Below are positions 33,435-42,690 of a stretch of DNA of 64,000 nt, in pieces. Under the pieces are notes generated by a model. It had not been told where the DNA came from and did no database searches. It was given only the letters and a program-made list of their open reading frames with translations. The DNA lies in assembly GCA_900548275.1 (NCBI GenBank), contig URJY01000001.1, positions 1-64,000 on the forward strand, read 5' to 3'. This DNA comes from an uncultured Opitutales bacterium (GTDB taxonomy: Bacteria; Verrucomicrobiota; Verrucomicrobiia; Opitutales; Intestinicryptomonadaceae). Numbering within the stretch: position 1 is the stretch's first letter; each line of letters opens with the position of its first letter. The position numbers and the translations under genes are program-made.

Positions 33435-33796
33435 GCGCGTTGGTTTCGGTTTTGTGCGTTGCGGTCGGCGGTGCGCTCGGTGCGCTTGTGCGTTTTGCGC
33501 TTGCTTTGCGGTTCGACAAAAACGGGCGTCCGTTCGGGACGTTTACGGCGAATATGTGCGCCTCGTTTCTCTTGGGTATTTTGATGTCCCTTTCGGCGCG
33601 GCACGGGCTTCCCGAGTGGTTCGACATCTTCGCCGAAACGGGTTTTTGCGCCACGCTTTCGACGTTCTCGTCGCTCGCGTTCCAGATTGCCGATATGATT
33701 TCATCCCGCCGATACGCGGCTTGCGCCGTCTATGCATGCGCAACTTTTTTGTTCGGGATGGTTCTGTTTTTGTCGGCTTACAAAATTTTCGGGTAG
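33431..33796 (+). CDS. crcB: fluoride channel subunit 2 (CrcB/Fluc)
   Basis: A 121-residue four-helix protein with VGGALGALVRFALA, GTFTANMCASFLLG and GFCATLSTFSSL. The Gly of the usual N-x-x-G is replaced by Ala (NMCA), a small change. It overlaps the first subunit by four bases, fitting a heterodimer of oppositely oriented subunits, as known from other bacteria with paired genes. It ends three bases from the converging tsaE stop. Confidence 0.88.
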   Translation: MSALVSVLCVAVGGALGALVRFALALRFDKNGRPFGTFTANMCASFLLGILMSLSARHGLPEWFDIFAETGFCATLSTFSSLAFQIADMISSRRYAACAVYACATFLFGMVLFLSAYKIFG

Positions 33797-33799
33797 CCG

Positions 33800-34264
33800 C
33801 TATTTTCTTGGGCGCGCGATTTTAACGATGTGGTTGCCGTCGTCGTCAATCGACATTTCCACTTTTATTGCGTCCTGCGAAATTGCCTCGGCGACGTTTT
33901 GCCACCATTCGACGCACACGCAGCGCGGGGGAGGGGCAACTTCGTCGAGGGCGAGATTTTCGAAGTTTTGCGGGTCTTCGAGCCTGTATGCGTCGATATG
34001 CGCAAGCTTCCGCCCGTCGGGCGCGTCGTAGAGCGACATTATGTTGAACGACGGGCTTTTGACTCTTGCGGTTATTCCGAAGCCTTCCGCCATTCCCTTT
34101 ACGAATGTTGTTTTGCCCGCGCCCAAATCGCCCGAAAAGACGACGAATGCGTCGTCTCCGAGCGATTTTGCGAAATCCGCCGCGAATGCGCGGGTCTGTT
34201 CGGCGGATTCGGACACAAAGCGGGTTTCGTCAAAATTTCCGTTTTCTTTCAACGAACCCGCCAT
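33800..34264 (-). CDS. tsaE: tRNA t6A synthesis ATPase TsaE
   Basis: A 154-residue P-loop ATPase that supports the TsaBD complex making threonylcarbamoyl-adenosine at position 37 of tRNAs. SGDLGAGKTTFVKG is Walker A; SPSFNIM, HIDAYRLEDP and CVEWWQN are typical of TsaE. It lies 28 bp after the aminotransferase gene and probably shares its transcript. Confidence 0.94.
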   Translation of the reverse strand: MAGSLKENGNFDETRFVSESAEQTRAFAADFAKSLGDDAFVVFSGDLGAGKTTFVKGMAEGFGITARVKSPSFNIMSLYDAPDGRKLAHIDAYRLEDPQNFENLALDEVAPPPRCVCVEWWQNVAEAISQDAIKVEMSIDDDGNHIVKIARPRK

Positions 34265-34292
34265 TTTTCAAGTTATCGATGCCGCCCGAAGC

Positions 34293-35474
34293 TTAGAGCT
34301 GCGAGCAGAATTTTTTCATTCTCTCGATGCCCTTTGCGATTGTCTCGTCGGCGACCGCGTAGCTGAAGCGGATGTTTTCGTCCGAGCCGAACGCGATTCC
34401 GGGGACTACCGCAACAAGCTGCTGTTCGAGCAGTTTCGAGCAGAAATCCGTTGACGACATCCCGAATTTCGAAACGTTCGGGAAGAGGTAGAACGCGCCC
34501 TTTGCCCTGCGGCACGAAATGCCGTCGATGGAGTTGAGCCCTTCCCAGAGCGTGAGTCTGCGGTTGTCGAAAACCTTGAGCATTGCCGCGAGCGATTCCC
34601 TTGCCGCTTCGGGGTTTTTGATTGCCTCGAGCGCGCCGAACTGCGCGAATGTCGTCGCGTTGGAAGTCGTCTGGCTCTGGAGCTTTGTTACGGCGTTTGC
34701 GATGTCGTCGGGGGCGCACATCGTGCCGAGCCTCCAGCCCGTCATCGAATACGCCTTGCTGAAGCCCGAAACCATAATCGTGTGGTTTCGCGCCTCTTCC
34801 GAAACGCCCGCGGGGCTGAACGCCTTTACGCCGTCGTAGGTCAGGAACGAGTAGATTTCGTCGGACATCACCAAGATGTCGTGTTTGAGCACGACTTCCA
34901 TCAACGCCTCGATTTCCTCTTTCGTGTAGACCGAGCCAGTCGGGTTCGAGGGGCTGTTGAGCACGAGCAGTTTCGTCTTGGGCGTGATTGCCGCTTCGAG
35001 TTGTGCGGGCGTGAGCTTGAAATCGTTTTCTTCGGTCGCCTTTACGATGACGGGCTTGCCGCCGCAAAGCTTGACCATTTCGGGGTAGCTAACCCAGAAC
35101 GGCGCGGGGATGATAACTTCGTCTTCGGGAGAGACGACCGCCTTGAGCGCCAAGTAGCAGCTGAATTTTCCTCCGGGGGAGACTATGATGTTCGCCGCCG
35201 AGATGTTGCGGATGTTCTTCGTCTGTCCGTAGAAGTCGACGAGCCTTTCCCTGAGTTCGGGCAGCCCCGACGAGGCTATGTATTTTGTTTTGCCGTCTTT
35301 GATTGCCTTTATGCACGCGTCTTTGATGAATTGAGGCGTGTCGAAGTCGGGTTCTCCCGCGCCGAAACCGCAGACATCGCGGCCTTCGGCTTTCAACTTC
35401 TTGGCTTTTGCGTCGACTGCGAGCGTCGGCGACGGTGCTATATTTTGTGCCCAAACTGAGAGTCTGTCTTTCAT
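34293..35474 (-). CDS. pyridoxal-phosphate aminotransferase, aspartate type (class I)
   Basis: A 393-residue enzyme of the AspC-like Ib group (aspartate or aspartate/prephenate aminotransferase). It has FGAGEPDFDTP, NSPSNPTGSVY, SDEIYSFLTYDG and the PLP lysine in SGFSKAYSMTGWRLG; the C-terminal Arg lies in NIRFSYA. The ATG at 35474 (MKDRLSVW) is preferred to 35486, which adds only MYII. It probably supplies aspartate from glutamate and oxaloacetate. Confidence 0.9.
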   Translation of the reverse strand: MKDRLSVWAQNIAPSPTLAVDAKAKKLKAEGRDVCGFGAGEPDFDTPQFIKDACIKAIKDGKTKYIASSGLPELRERLVDFYGQTKNIRNISAANIIVSPGGKFSCYLALKAVVSPEDEVIIPAPFWVSYPEMVKLCGGKPVIVKATEENDFKLTPAQLEAAITPKTKLLVLNSPSNPTGSVYTKEEIEALMEVVLKHDILVMSDEIYSFLTYDGVKAFSPAGVSEEARNHTIMVSGFSKAYSMTGWRLGTMCAPDDIANAVTKLQSQTTSNATTFAQFGALEAIKNPEAARESLAAMLKVFDNRRLTLWEGLNSIDGISCRRAKGAFYLFPNVSKFGMSSTDFCSKLLEQQLVAVVPGIAFGSDENIRFSYAVADETIAKGIERMKKFCSQL

Positions 35475-35609
35475 AATTATATACAATGTTAAAAAATTGA
35501 GTTTTTTGGGGGTATCAAACTTTTTTCGCCTTTAAAGGCTGTTTCCTACAAAAATGTACAAAGTTGCGAGTTTCGCAATTTAAAAAGCGTGGTTTTTCGA
35601 AAAAAATAT

Positions 35610-35645
35610 TTGACAAGTTTTTTATACCCCCCTACGGGTATAGGG
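35610..35645 (+). promoter_or_regulatory. csoR promoter with overlapping metal-responsive operator
   Basis: TTGACA at 35610-35615 is a perfect -35. The following ATACCCCCCTACGGGTAT (35624-35641) is an imperfect palindrome with C/G runs, as in CsoR-family operators, lying over the spacer and -10 region. Bound repressor would block the promoter of the csoR-ATPase pair. Confidence 0.75.
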
Positions 35646-35661
35646 TATTGATTTTGAAAAT

Positions 35662-35934
35662 ATGAAAAGCTGCATAGATTCGGAAAAGGTCGTCGGGCGT
35701 CTGAAGAGGGTTCAGGGGCAGATTGGCGGCATAATCAAAATGATTGAGTTGGAAAAGGACTGCGAAGACGTGCTAATCCAGATTGGCGCGGCTAAGGCAG
35801 CCCTGCACAAGGCGGGGCAGTCGGTGCTCGAGGGGCACCTGCACCACTGCGTGCGCGACGCGATACACGAGGGGCACGGCGAGGATGCGCTCGAGCACCT
35901 TTCAAAGGCGATAGAACAATTCATAAAAATATAG
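35662..35934 (+). CDS. CsoR/RcnR-family metal-sensing repressor
   Basis: A 90-residue all-helical repressor. Cys34, His59 and Cys63 reproduce the spacing of the Cu(I)-binding C-H-C triad of CsoR, which points to copper, though the family also has nickel, cobalt and formaldehyde sensors. The palindrome just upstream is its probable operator, giving self-control plus control of the ATPase six bases downstream. Confidence 0.88.
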   Translation: MKSCIDSEKVVGRLKRVQGQIGGIIKMIELEKDCEDVLIQIGAAKAALHKAGQSVLEGHLHHCVRDAIHEGHGEDALEHLSKAIEQFIKI

Positions 35935-35939
35935 CGGCT

Positions 35940-37799
35940 ATGGAAAAGTTATTCGAAACATTGGAGGGCGGTTGGGCGACGCTTGCGGGCGGCGTATTTC
36001 TCGCCGCGAGTTTTGCGTTCGTGATGGCGGGCTGCAGCCCCGCGTTCGACCCCGCGTGGATTACCGTTGCAATCTGCGGGCTGCCGATTTTCCGCGAGGC
36101 GTTCGAGCACATCGTCGAGCGGCACAAGATTTCGTCGCCGTTTCTGATTACCTTGGCGACCGTTGCGTCCATTGCGATAGGCGAGGTTTTTGCGGCGGGC
36201 GAAATCGTCTTCATTATGGCAATCGGCGAGATTCTCGAGGACAAGACCGTCGAGCGGGCGAAGAGGGGCATAGCGAAGTTGGTTTCGCTCGTGCCCGCCG
36301 TGGCGCGGAAAGTTTCGGGCGGTTCGGCGGCGGAAGTTCCTGTGTCGGAGCTTGCGGCGGGCGACATAGTGCGCGTGCTTGCGGGCGAGACCGTTCCCGC
36401 CGACGGCGTGATAATCTCGGGCGAGACTTCCGTGGACCAGTCGGTCGTAAGCGGCGAATCGATTCCCGTCGACAAGAAGAGCGGCGACACCGTTTATTGC
36501 GGCACGACAAACAGGTACGGCGCGTTCGACTTCAGGGTGAGCGGCGCGGGCAAAAATTCCTCGCTCGAAAAGCTGATTGCGCTCGTGCGCGAGGCGGGCA
36601 AAAACAAGTCGCCAACGGAGCGCGTCGCCGACAAATGGGCTTCGTATCTTGTGCCCGCCGCGCTCGCGATTGCCGTTGCGGTGTACATCATTACGGGCGA
36701 CATTTCGCGTGCGGTGACCGTGCTTGTCGTGTTCTGTCCGTGCGCGCTCGTTTTGGCTACGCCCACTTCGGTGATGGCGGCAATCGGGCAGGCGGCGAAA
36801 TACGGGGTAATCGTAAAGTCGGGCGCGGCTCTCGAGACGATGGGCAGGGTCGACTGCGTGGCTTTCGACAAAACGGGCACTCTTACGCGCGGCAAGCCGA
36901 GTGTTTGCGACATCTACGCGGCGGACGGTTTTGCGACGGACGAAATTCTGGTTCTTGCCGCGTCGGCTGAATCGTATTCCGAGCACCCGCTCGGTGCGGC
37001 AATCTGCGAGCGCGCAAAGGCGGACGGTTTGAAGCTCGGGCGCGTTGCCGACTTTTCGATGTCGGCGGGCGGCGGAATCCGCGCCAGTGTGGACGGCAGG
37101 GCGGTTGTCTGCGGCAATCTGCGCTGGCTTTCGGAAAACAAAATTGACATTCCGAGCGGCGCGGGCGAAGTTGCCGAGGCGTACAGTGCGGACGGAAAGG
37201 CTCTTGTATATGTCGGCGCGGACGGCGGTTTAGCGGGGATTTTGGCGTTGTCGGACGAGCCGCGCGAAGTCGCCGCCGATGTCGTCGCCGAACTTTCGGG
37301 CGGCGGCGTACAGACCGTTTTGCTGACGGGCGACAACGACAGGGCTGCGGAATTTTTCGCGAAAAAATGCGCCGTCGGAAAGGTCTTCGCCGAGCTGAAA
37401 CCCGCCGACAAAGTGGCGCGGATTGAAGGCTTGAAGTCGGAGGGGCGCATTGTGTGCATGGTGGGCGACGGCGTCAACGACGCCCCCGCTCTCAAGACCG
37501 CCGATGTGGGTGTTGCGATGGCTTCGATGGGAAGCGACATCGCAGTGGACGCCGCCGACATCGCGCTGATGGGCGACGACATCTCGAAGATTCCCTACCT
37601 CAAGCGGCTTGCCAACGCAACAGTGCGTTCGATTAAGCTGAACATTTCGCTTTCGATGGCGATAAATCTTGCGGCGGTGGGGTTGTCGGTTGCGGGAATG
37701 CTTACGCCCGTAAGCGGCGCGCTCGTGCACAACTTGGGTTCGGTTCTGGTGGTACTTAACGCGGGTCTTTTGTACGACCGCAACTATCTTAAAAAATAG
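35940..37799 (+). CDS. P1B-type heavy-metal-exporting ATPase
   Basis: A 619-residue metal pump. CPCALVLATP is the membrane metal site; DKTGTLTRG the phosphorylated Asp; SEHPLG the HP motif; GDGVNDAPAL the hinge. Six membrane helices precede or flank the large cytoplasmic loop, then two at the end, where SGALVHNLGSVLVVLNA replaces the MxxxS signature of copper pumps and the DxG of zinc pumps. There is no N-terminal metal-binding domain. The upstream CsoR sensor favours copper, the last helix leaves it open. It is likely co-transcribed with csoR and ends at a clear terminator. Confidence 0.9.
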   Translation: MEKLFETLEGGWATLAGGVFLAASFAFVMAGCSPAFDPAWITVAICGLPIFREAFEHIVERHKISSPFLITLATVASIAIGEVFAAGEIVFIMAIGEILEDKTVERAKRGIAKLVSLVPAVARKVSGGSAAEVPVSELAAGDIVRVLAGETVPADGVIISGETSVDQSVVSGESIPVDKKSGDTVYCGTTNRYGAFDFRVSGAGKNSSLEKLIALVREAGKNKSPTERVADKWASYLVPAALAIAVAVYIITGDISRAVTVLVVFCPCALVLATPTSVMAAIGQAAKYGVIVKSGAALETMGRVDCVAFDKTGTLTRGKPSVCDIYAADGFATDEILVLAASAESYSEHPLGAAICERAKADGLKLGRVADFSMSAGGGIRASVDGRAVVCGNLRWLSENKIDIPSGAGEVAEAYSADGKALVYVGADGGLAGILALSDEPREVAADVVAELSGGGVQTVLLTGDNDRAAEFFAKKCAVGKVFAELKPADKVARIEGLKSEGRIVCMVGDGVNDAPALKTADVGVAMASMGSDIAVDAADIALMGDDISKIPYLKRLANATVRSIKLNISLSMAINLAAVGLSVAGMLTPVSGALVHNLGSVLVVLNAGLLYDRNYLKK

Positions 37800-37819
37800 G
37801 GCGGTAGTCGCCTTTGCGG

Positions 37820-37855
37820 AACGTCCGCAGCCTGTCGGGTTGCGGGCGTTTTTTT
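37820..37855 (+). terminator. terminator after the P1B ATPase
   Basis: AACGTCCGCA pairs with TTGCGGGCGTT (one G-T pair) around a ten-base loop, followed by seven T. Confidence 0.9.
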
Positions 37856-37924
37856 GCGGAATTTTTTCTCAACTGTAAAGTAATTTTTGTTGCCAACGCT
37901 TCCGCGTTCGCCGACAATTCCGAT

Positions 37925-38950
37925 ATGCCGCAGAAAAAGACTACACTTGCCGACATCGCCGAACGCTTGGGGCTTTCGAAAAGCGCGGTGTCGCTTGCGC
38001 TTCAAAATTCGAAATGCGTGTCGGCGCAGACGCGCAAAACCGTCGCTAAGACCGCCCGCGAAATGGGCTATGTGCGCAACGAGCTTGTATCGTCGATGAT
38101 GGCGAGCATAAAGCGCGGCGTGCACGGAAAGTTTTCCGAAACGATAGCCGTTCTCAACGGCAATTCCGACGAGCGCGCGCTGAAAAAACATCCCACACTT
38201 CCCAAGTACTATGCGGGCATCCAGGACGAGGCTAAGCGTTTGGGCTATTGCGTAAACGAGTTCTGGCTGGGAGACCCGAATTTGAAGCCGTCCGCGCTCG
38301 CAAGGGCGATGCGCTCGCGCGGCATACGCGGGGGTGTCGTGATAGGACATTCGGCAAACAACGTCTTCCCCGACGAATTTGCGGCAATCTGGCGCGATTT
38401 CTATTTCATCTCGGTGGGCATCAAAACGCAGAATCCGACCCTCGAAATGGTTTCCGCCGATCACTACGCGATAACCTACAGGGCGGTTCGGAAGCTTCTC
38501 GAACGCGGTTTCAAGCGTCCCGCGCTCGTGCTCGACAGGCACGTCGACGGGCTTGTGGACGGCAGGTTCGTTGCGGGGTTTATGCGCGCCCAGTGCGACC
38601 TTGCGCCGCCGGATGTAGTAAGACCGTTTACGATGATGGATACCGACGCGGGGTATGCGGCGAAAATGCGCCGCTGGCTTTTGCATTCAAAACCCGACGT
38701 GATTTTGTATCTGCTCGATTCCGAAAGACTGACTATAGAGGGCTTCGGAGACCCCAACCTTTGCGCCATTCCGCTTGTGCAGCTCGAACGGCGCGGATAT
38801 GTCGCCGACTGGTGCGGAATGGAGCAGAACAACGACACTGTGGGCAGGGTTGCAATACGCAGGCTTTGCGACGTTCTGAATCGAAATTGCACGCGTTCGG
38901 GCGAGGAGCGGAACTTGGTGACGCTCGTTTCGCCTACGTGGGTGGATTGA
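37925..38950 (+). CDS. LacI-family transcriptional regulator
   Basis: A 341-residue regulator. The N-terminal helix-turn-helix TLADIAERLGLSKSAVSLAL and hinge helix region (TAREMGYVRN) are typical; the rest is a periplasmic-binding-protein-like sensor domain. The ATG at 37925 places the HTH at the start; the frame from 37814 runs through the preceding terminator. It has no obvious sugar operon beside it; both flanks are unrelated, so its targets are elsewhere or include the converging PEP-CTERM gene. Confidence 0.9.
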   Translation: MPQKKTTLADIAERLGLSKSAVSLALQNSKCVSAQTRKTVAKTAREMGYVRNELVSSMMASIKRGVHGKFSETIAVLNGNSDERALKKHPTLPKYYAGIQDEAKRLGYCVNEFWLGDPNLKPSALARAMRSRGIRGGVVIGHSANNVFPDEFAAIWRDFYFISVGIKTQNPTLEMVSADHYAITYRAVRKLLERGFKRPALVLDRHVDGLVDGRFVAGFMRAQCDLAPPDVVRPFTMMDTDAGYAAKMRRWLLHSKPDVILYLLDSERLTIEGFGDPNLCAIPLVQLERRGYVADWCGMEQNNDTVGRVAIRRLCDVLNRNCTRSGEERNLVTLVSPTWVD

Positions 38951-38979
38951 AAAAAATCCCCCGCAATGCAAAATTGCGG
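38951..38979 (-). terminator. terminator of PEP-CTERM gene 3
   Basis: On the minus strand CCGCAAT pairs with ATTGCGG around a five-base loop; GGGGATTTTTT follows. It serves the minus-strand gene ending at 39014. Confidence 0.85.
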
Positions 38980-39013
38980 AGGACTTCGCCGTTTTTCCGT
39001 CGAAAAAATCGCA

Positions 39014-40372
39014 CTACTTTCTGCGGCGGTATGCCGCCAGAGCCAGTGCCGCCGCGCCGAAGATTGCCGCCCATTCGGCGGGTTCGGGAACCGCCGTAAG
39101 CTTCCACGCATCCGCGCCTTCGAACGTGGTTTTTATCCACGCGAGGTTATCTGTGTTGTTCTTAATTGTGATATACTTGAGAGCTGCGTCGTCGCGTTCC
39201 GCAACATAGTCGAGCAACAGCAGGCTCGCGTTTTCGCCCAGTGTTACATTGAGCGTGTATTTATCGCCGAGTTTACCGACATTTACATCATCGATCGCGA
39301 GCTTTTCGAGAACCAAAGTTGAATTGTTGCCGATTTGCACTTTGGTCTGCATCGGATTGGCATTGGAATATCCGAGTGTCCCGATTTTCAGGGTCGATTC
39401 CCTGCTGACGAGTATACTCGGTCCGTCCGAGGGAACACCGCCCTGTACGACGACATCCGTTGCTGATAGATCGATGTAATTTCCGTCGAAGACATTGATA
39501 TGTCCGAGATTCTTCAGTGTAAGTCTGCCAAGATTCGATTTGAGTTTTGCTCCCTTCTCGAATATGATGTAGTATGTAGAAGTAAATGAACTGCCTTCAA
39601 GCTCGAGCAAGCCGCCGTTCATAACGCGGATAATTCTGTTCGAATAGCCGATATCCTGCCCCGCGTTCTTAATAGACATATTGCCGAAAACGCGGATTTC
39701 CGAATTGCCCGTTGCTATGAGGTTTTTTGCCGCCAGCGACGAACCCGCGCACAGGTTGAATTGCCCGTCGGTGTGTTGGAATGTGTTGGCGACGTTGATT
39801 TTTCCGTAGATGTCGGCGTTGTTCGCCCTTACGCCCGTTCCGCCGCTATTGTAGCCGCCCGTGAACGTAAAGTTGCCCGCGGCATTGACTGTGATGCCCT
39901 TGCCGATTTCAAGTTTGCTTGCGTAGTTGCCCGAGCTGTATTTTACCGACAGCGAAACGTTTTTGTTGGTAAGGTTGACTGTCGCCTTGTCGGTATCGTT
40001 CTTTGTCGTGAGCGAAATCGTCGCTGCGGAGGAATTGTTCCACGAGACTGCGTCGGCGTTCGAGAACGTTGCCGAAGCACCGTCGGAAAAGTAGACAGTG
40101 TGGTCGCTTATTTTCCCGTTGAACGAGCTCGAGAGAATAAGCTGAGTTGCCGAAATATCTCCGTCTACTTGGAAATACGCCATTTTGTAGTCGGTTTCGG
40201 TGCTGCTTGCGTTGCCGTAGAAGGCGAGATAGCCGCTGTCCGAGACCAATTTTGTGGGCGATTCTTCCGTACCCGCATTGAAGTTTCTGTTTGCCAGTGC
40301 CGATTGTGTCGCAAATGCACAGAGTGCCGAAAGCAATGCGGCTGTTGCCGATTTTGATTTAATGTGTACCAT
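39014..40372 (-). CDS. PEP-CTERM surface protein 3
   Basis: A 452-residue exported protein, signal peptide about 28 residues (cut near SALA). The body is rich in Ser, Asn, Thr and short beta units, consistent with a solenoid. The anchor VPEPAEWAAIFGAAALALA plus YRRRK closely matches the two upstream paralogues but the body and signal peptide differ. A minus-strand TTGTAT and TAGATT 16 bp apart in the upstream gap may be its promoter. Expected to be sorted by an exosortase encoded elsewhere. Confidence 0.88.
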   Translation of the reverse strand: MVHIKSKSATAALLSALCAFATQSALANRNFNAGTEESPTKLVSDSGYLAFYGNASSTETDYKMAYFQVDGDISATQLILSSSFNGKISDHTVYFSDGASATFSNADAVSWNNSSAATISLTTKNDTDKATVNLTNKNVSLSVKYSSGNYASKLEIGKGITVNAAGNFTFTGGYNSGGTGVRANNADIYGKINVANTFQHTDGQFNLCAGSSLAAKNLIATGNSEIRVFGNMSIKNAGQDIGYSNRIIRVMNGGLLELEGSSFTSTYYIIFEKGAKLKSNLGRLTLKNLGHINVFDGNYIDLSATDVVVQGGVPSDGPSILVSRESTLKIGTLGYSNANPMQTKVQIGNNSTLVLEKLAIDDVNVGKLGDKYTLNVTLGENASLLLLDYVAERDDAALKYITIKNNTDNLAWIKTTFEGADAWKLTAVPEPAEWAAIFGAAALALAAYRRRK

Positions 40373-40458
40373 CTTTGTCTGAATTGTTTGTGTTTGACGA
40401 ATCTACAGTTATCTTTGCCTAATACAAGTTCTTTTTTCCTTTCGGGAAACAAAAAGAA

Positions 40459-40506
40459 ACGCCCACCGGACAACTTGGTGCTGCTCAATGGGCGTGTTTT
40501 TTTATC
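40459..40506. terminator. hairpin terminator, both directions possible
   Basis: ACGCCCA (40459-40465) pairs with TGGGCGT (40489-40495); eight T follow on the + strand and A-rich sequence precedes, so it can also stop the minus-strand mini-ORF at 40502. Confidence 0.75.
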
Positions 40507-40591
40507 TGCTATGAAATGCTATTTTCCTGCGGCGGTACACTGCCAGAGCCAGCAACGCCGCGCCGATTGAATATTTTCCCAATGCTCTCAT
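40502..40591 (-). pseudogene. PEP-CTERM anchor remnant or mini-ORF (29 aa)
   Basis: The minus strand encodes 29 residues, starting MRALGKYSIGAALLALAVY and continuing RRRK. This matches the final helix and basic tail of the PEP-CTERM anchors in this window (IFGAAALALAAYRRRK) but lacks the PEP motif and any surface domain. A terminator follows at once, as after the full genes. Most likely a decayed end of a fourth surface-protein gene; a genuine small membrane peptide is possible. Confidence 0.55.
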
Positions 40592-40713
40592 AGATTGCAG
40601 ATGTTTGAATTTAACGTTCAGATGTAGATATGCTGTCCCGCATTTTGTCGGGAATCAACCCATTTTTTGCCGTTTTTTAGTAAACTGTTTACTTCACGGC
40701 GGGCGGGGGGCGC

Positions 40714-40745
40714 AAAAAATCCCGAGCGGAAGCGTTCGGGATTTT
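40714..40745 (-). terminator. typA terminator
   Basis: On the minus strand AATCCCGA pairs with TCGGGATT around a ten-base loop, with six T following. 40592-40713 has no supported gene. Confidence 0.88.
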
Positions 40746-40766
40746 CGAAATACGCAGCTTTTGCCG

Positions 40767-42617
40767 CTATGCGTCGGCGAGTTTTTTCATCTCGCGGTGG
40801 ACGGCGCGGTTGCGCGCGTTGGCGTCGAGTATTCGCTTGCGCATTCTGATGTTGTGCGGGGTAACCTCCACAAGCTCGTCGGTTTCGATGAATTCGATTG
40901 CCCTTTCGAGCGAGAACTTTTCGGCGGGCGTAAGCACAACCGTCTGTTCCTTGTACGACATTCTGATGTTCGTAAGGTGCTTTTCGCGGCACGGATTTAC
41001 GAGCATTTCGATTCCCTTGGGTTCGTAGCCGACAATCTGTCCCGCGTAGATTTCCTCCTGCGGTTCGACGAACAGCCTGCCGCGTTCTTCGAGAATCAGA
41101 AGCGCGAAACGCGTCGATACGCCGTTCTCAATCGAGACGAGCCTGCCCGACGGATTCGTCGCGAAGTCGCCGCAGTAGGGCGCGTACTCGCGGAAGAGGT
41201 GCGAGAACACGCCGTGTCCCGACGTAGTGTTCATAAGTTCGAGCTCGAAGCCGATTAGCCCGCGCGTGGGCATTCTCGCGGTGATATGCGTGCGCTTGCT
41301 GATTTCGGAAGCCTCCATTTCCTCAATCTGCGCCTTGCGTGCGGAGAGCATTTTCATTACCGCGCCCACGCAGTCTTCGGGGGCTTCGACGTAGAGCGTT
41401 TCGAAAGGTTCGAGGAGTTTGCCGTTTTCGTCCTTGTGCATAAGCACTTTCGGGCGCGAGACGCAAACTTCGTAGTTTTCGCGGCGCATTGTCTCGACGA
41501 GCACGGCAATCTGCATTGCCCCGCGCGCAAAGATGTTGAATACGCCCGCCCTGTCGGTGTCCTCCACCTTGATTGAAATGTTGGTGCGCATTTCGCGCTT
41601 GAGTCTTTCGCCGACCACGCGCGAAGTCACGTTTTTGCCGTCGCGCCCCGCAAGCGGGCCGTCGTTTATGGAAATTTCCATCGAAACCGTCGGCGGGTCG
41701 ATTGCCACGAAGGGCAGGGGCGTCATATCTTCGCGGGCGCAGATTGTCTCGCCGATGTCGACATTTTCGAACGCGGCAACGCCCACGATGTTGCCCACAA
41801 CGCCCTCGGCGGAGTCTTCCGTGCCGAGTTTCGAGTATTCGAAGCAGCGCAGAACTTTGCCCTGAAACTTCGAGCCGTCGCCTTTCATCAGCCAGACTGT
41901 ATCGCCCTTGCGCACCGAGCCAGAGGTTATTTTGCCGATTGCGACGCGTCCGACGTAGTTGTCCCAATCGATGTTCGAGACGAGCATTTTGAAGTCGGAA
42001 GCGTCGGTGTCGACGTTCGCCGGCTCGGGGATGTATTCGATGATTTTGTCGAGAAGCGGGGCGCAGTCGACGCGCGGGGCGTCGAGCGATTCGGCGAAGT
42101 AGCCGTCTTTCGCCGAGCCGTAGAGCACGGGCGCGTCGAACTGCTCTTCCGTCGCGCCGAGTTCGAGGAAAAGCTCCAGAACCTTGTCGAGCGCGGCTTT
42201 GGGGTTGGCGTTCGGGCGGTCGATTTTGTTGATTACGATTATGACCTTAAGCCCCTGCTGAAGTGCCTTTTTGAGCACGAAGCGCGTCTGAGCCTGCGGG
42301 CCCTCGAATGCGTCGACGAGCAGAAGCGCGCCGTCGACCATTTTCATCACGCGTTCGACTTCGCCGCCGAAGTCGGCGTGCCCTGGGGTGTCGACGATGT
42401 TGACGGTGTAGCCCTTCCACTGAATCGAGGTGTTCTTTGCCTTGATGGTGATTCCCTTTTCCCTTTCGAGATCCATCGAGTCCATTGCGCGTTCGGTTAC
42501 CGCCTGATTTTTGCGGTATGCGCCGCCCGCGCTCAGAAGTCTGTCGACGAGCGTCGTCTTGCCGTGGTCGACGTGGGCGATTATTGCGAGGTTGCGAAAT
42601 TTCGAATGTATATTCAC
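40767..42617 (-). CDS. typA: translational GTPase TypA/BipA
   Basis: A 616-residue ribosome-binding GTPase important for ribosome assembly in the cold and stress responses. G1 AHVDHGKTT, G3 DTPGHADFGGEV and G4 NKIDRPNA are intact; the C-terminus RTHITARMPTRGLIGF and SGHGVFSH are TypA-specific. The GTG at 42617 (NIHSKFRNLAIIAHVD) gives the usual family length; the frame from 42710 would add 31 residues and overlap the tetR promoter. A terminator follows. Confidence 0.94.
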   Translation of the reverse strand: MNIHSKFRNLAIIAHVDHGKTTLVDRLLSAGGAYRKNQAVTERAMDSMDLEREKGITIKAKNTSIQWKGYTVNIVDTPGHADFGGEVERVMKMVDGALLLVDAFEGPQAQTRFVLKKALQQGLKVIIVINKIDRPNANPKAALDKVLELFLELGATEEQFDAPVLYGSAKDGYFAESLDAPRVDCAPLLDKIIEYIPEPANVDTDASDFKMLVSNIDWDNYVGRVAIGKITSGSVRKGDTVWLMKGDGSKFQGKVLRCFEYSKLGTEDSAEGVVGNIVGVAAFENVDIGETICAREDMTPLPFVAIDPPTVSMEISINDGPLAGRDGKNVTSRVVGERLKREMRTNISIKVEDTDRAGVFNIFARGAMQIAVLVETMRRENYEVCVSRPKVLMHKDENGKLLEPFETLYVEAPEDCVGAVMKMLSARKAQIEEMEASEISKRTHITARMPTRGLIGFELELMNTTSGHGVFSHLFREYAPYCGDFATNPSGRLVSIENGVSTRFALLILEERGRLFVEPQEEIYAGQIVGYEPKGIEMLVNPCREKHLTNIRMSYKEQTVVLTPAEKFSLERAIEFIETDELVEVTPHNIRMRKRILDANARNRAVHREMKKLADA

Positions 42618-42690
42618 TTGTGCGTATATCCAAGTACTCGCATTCGGGCAAGTCAAGGAATTTGCTTTTTTTAATTTTTGCGAAATTTGC

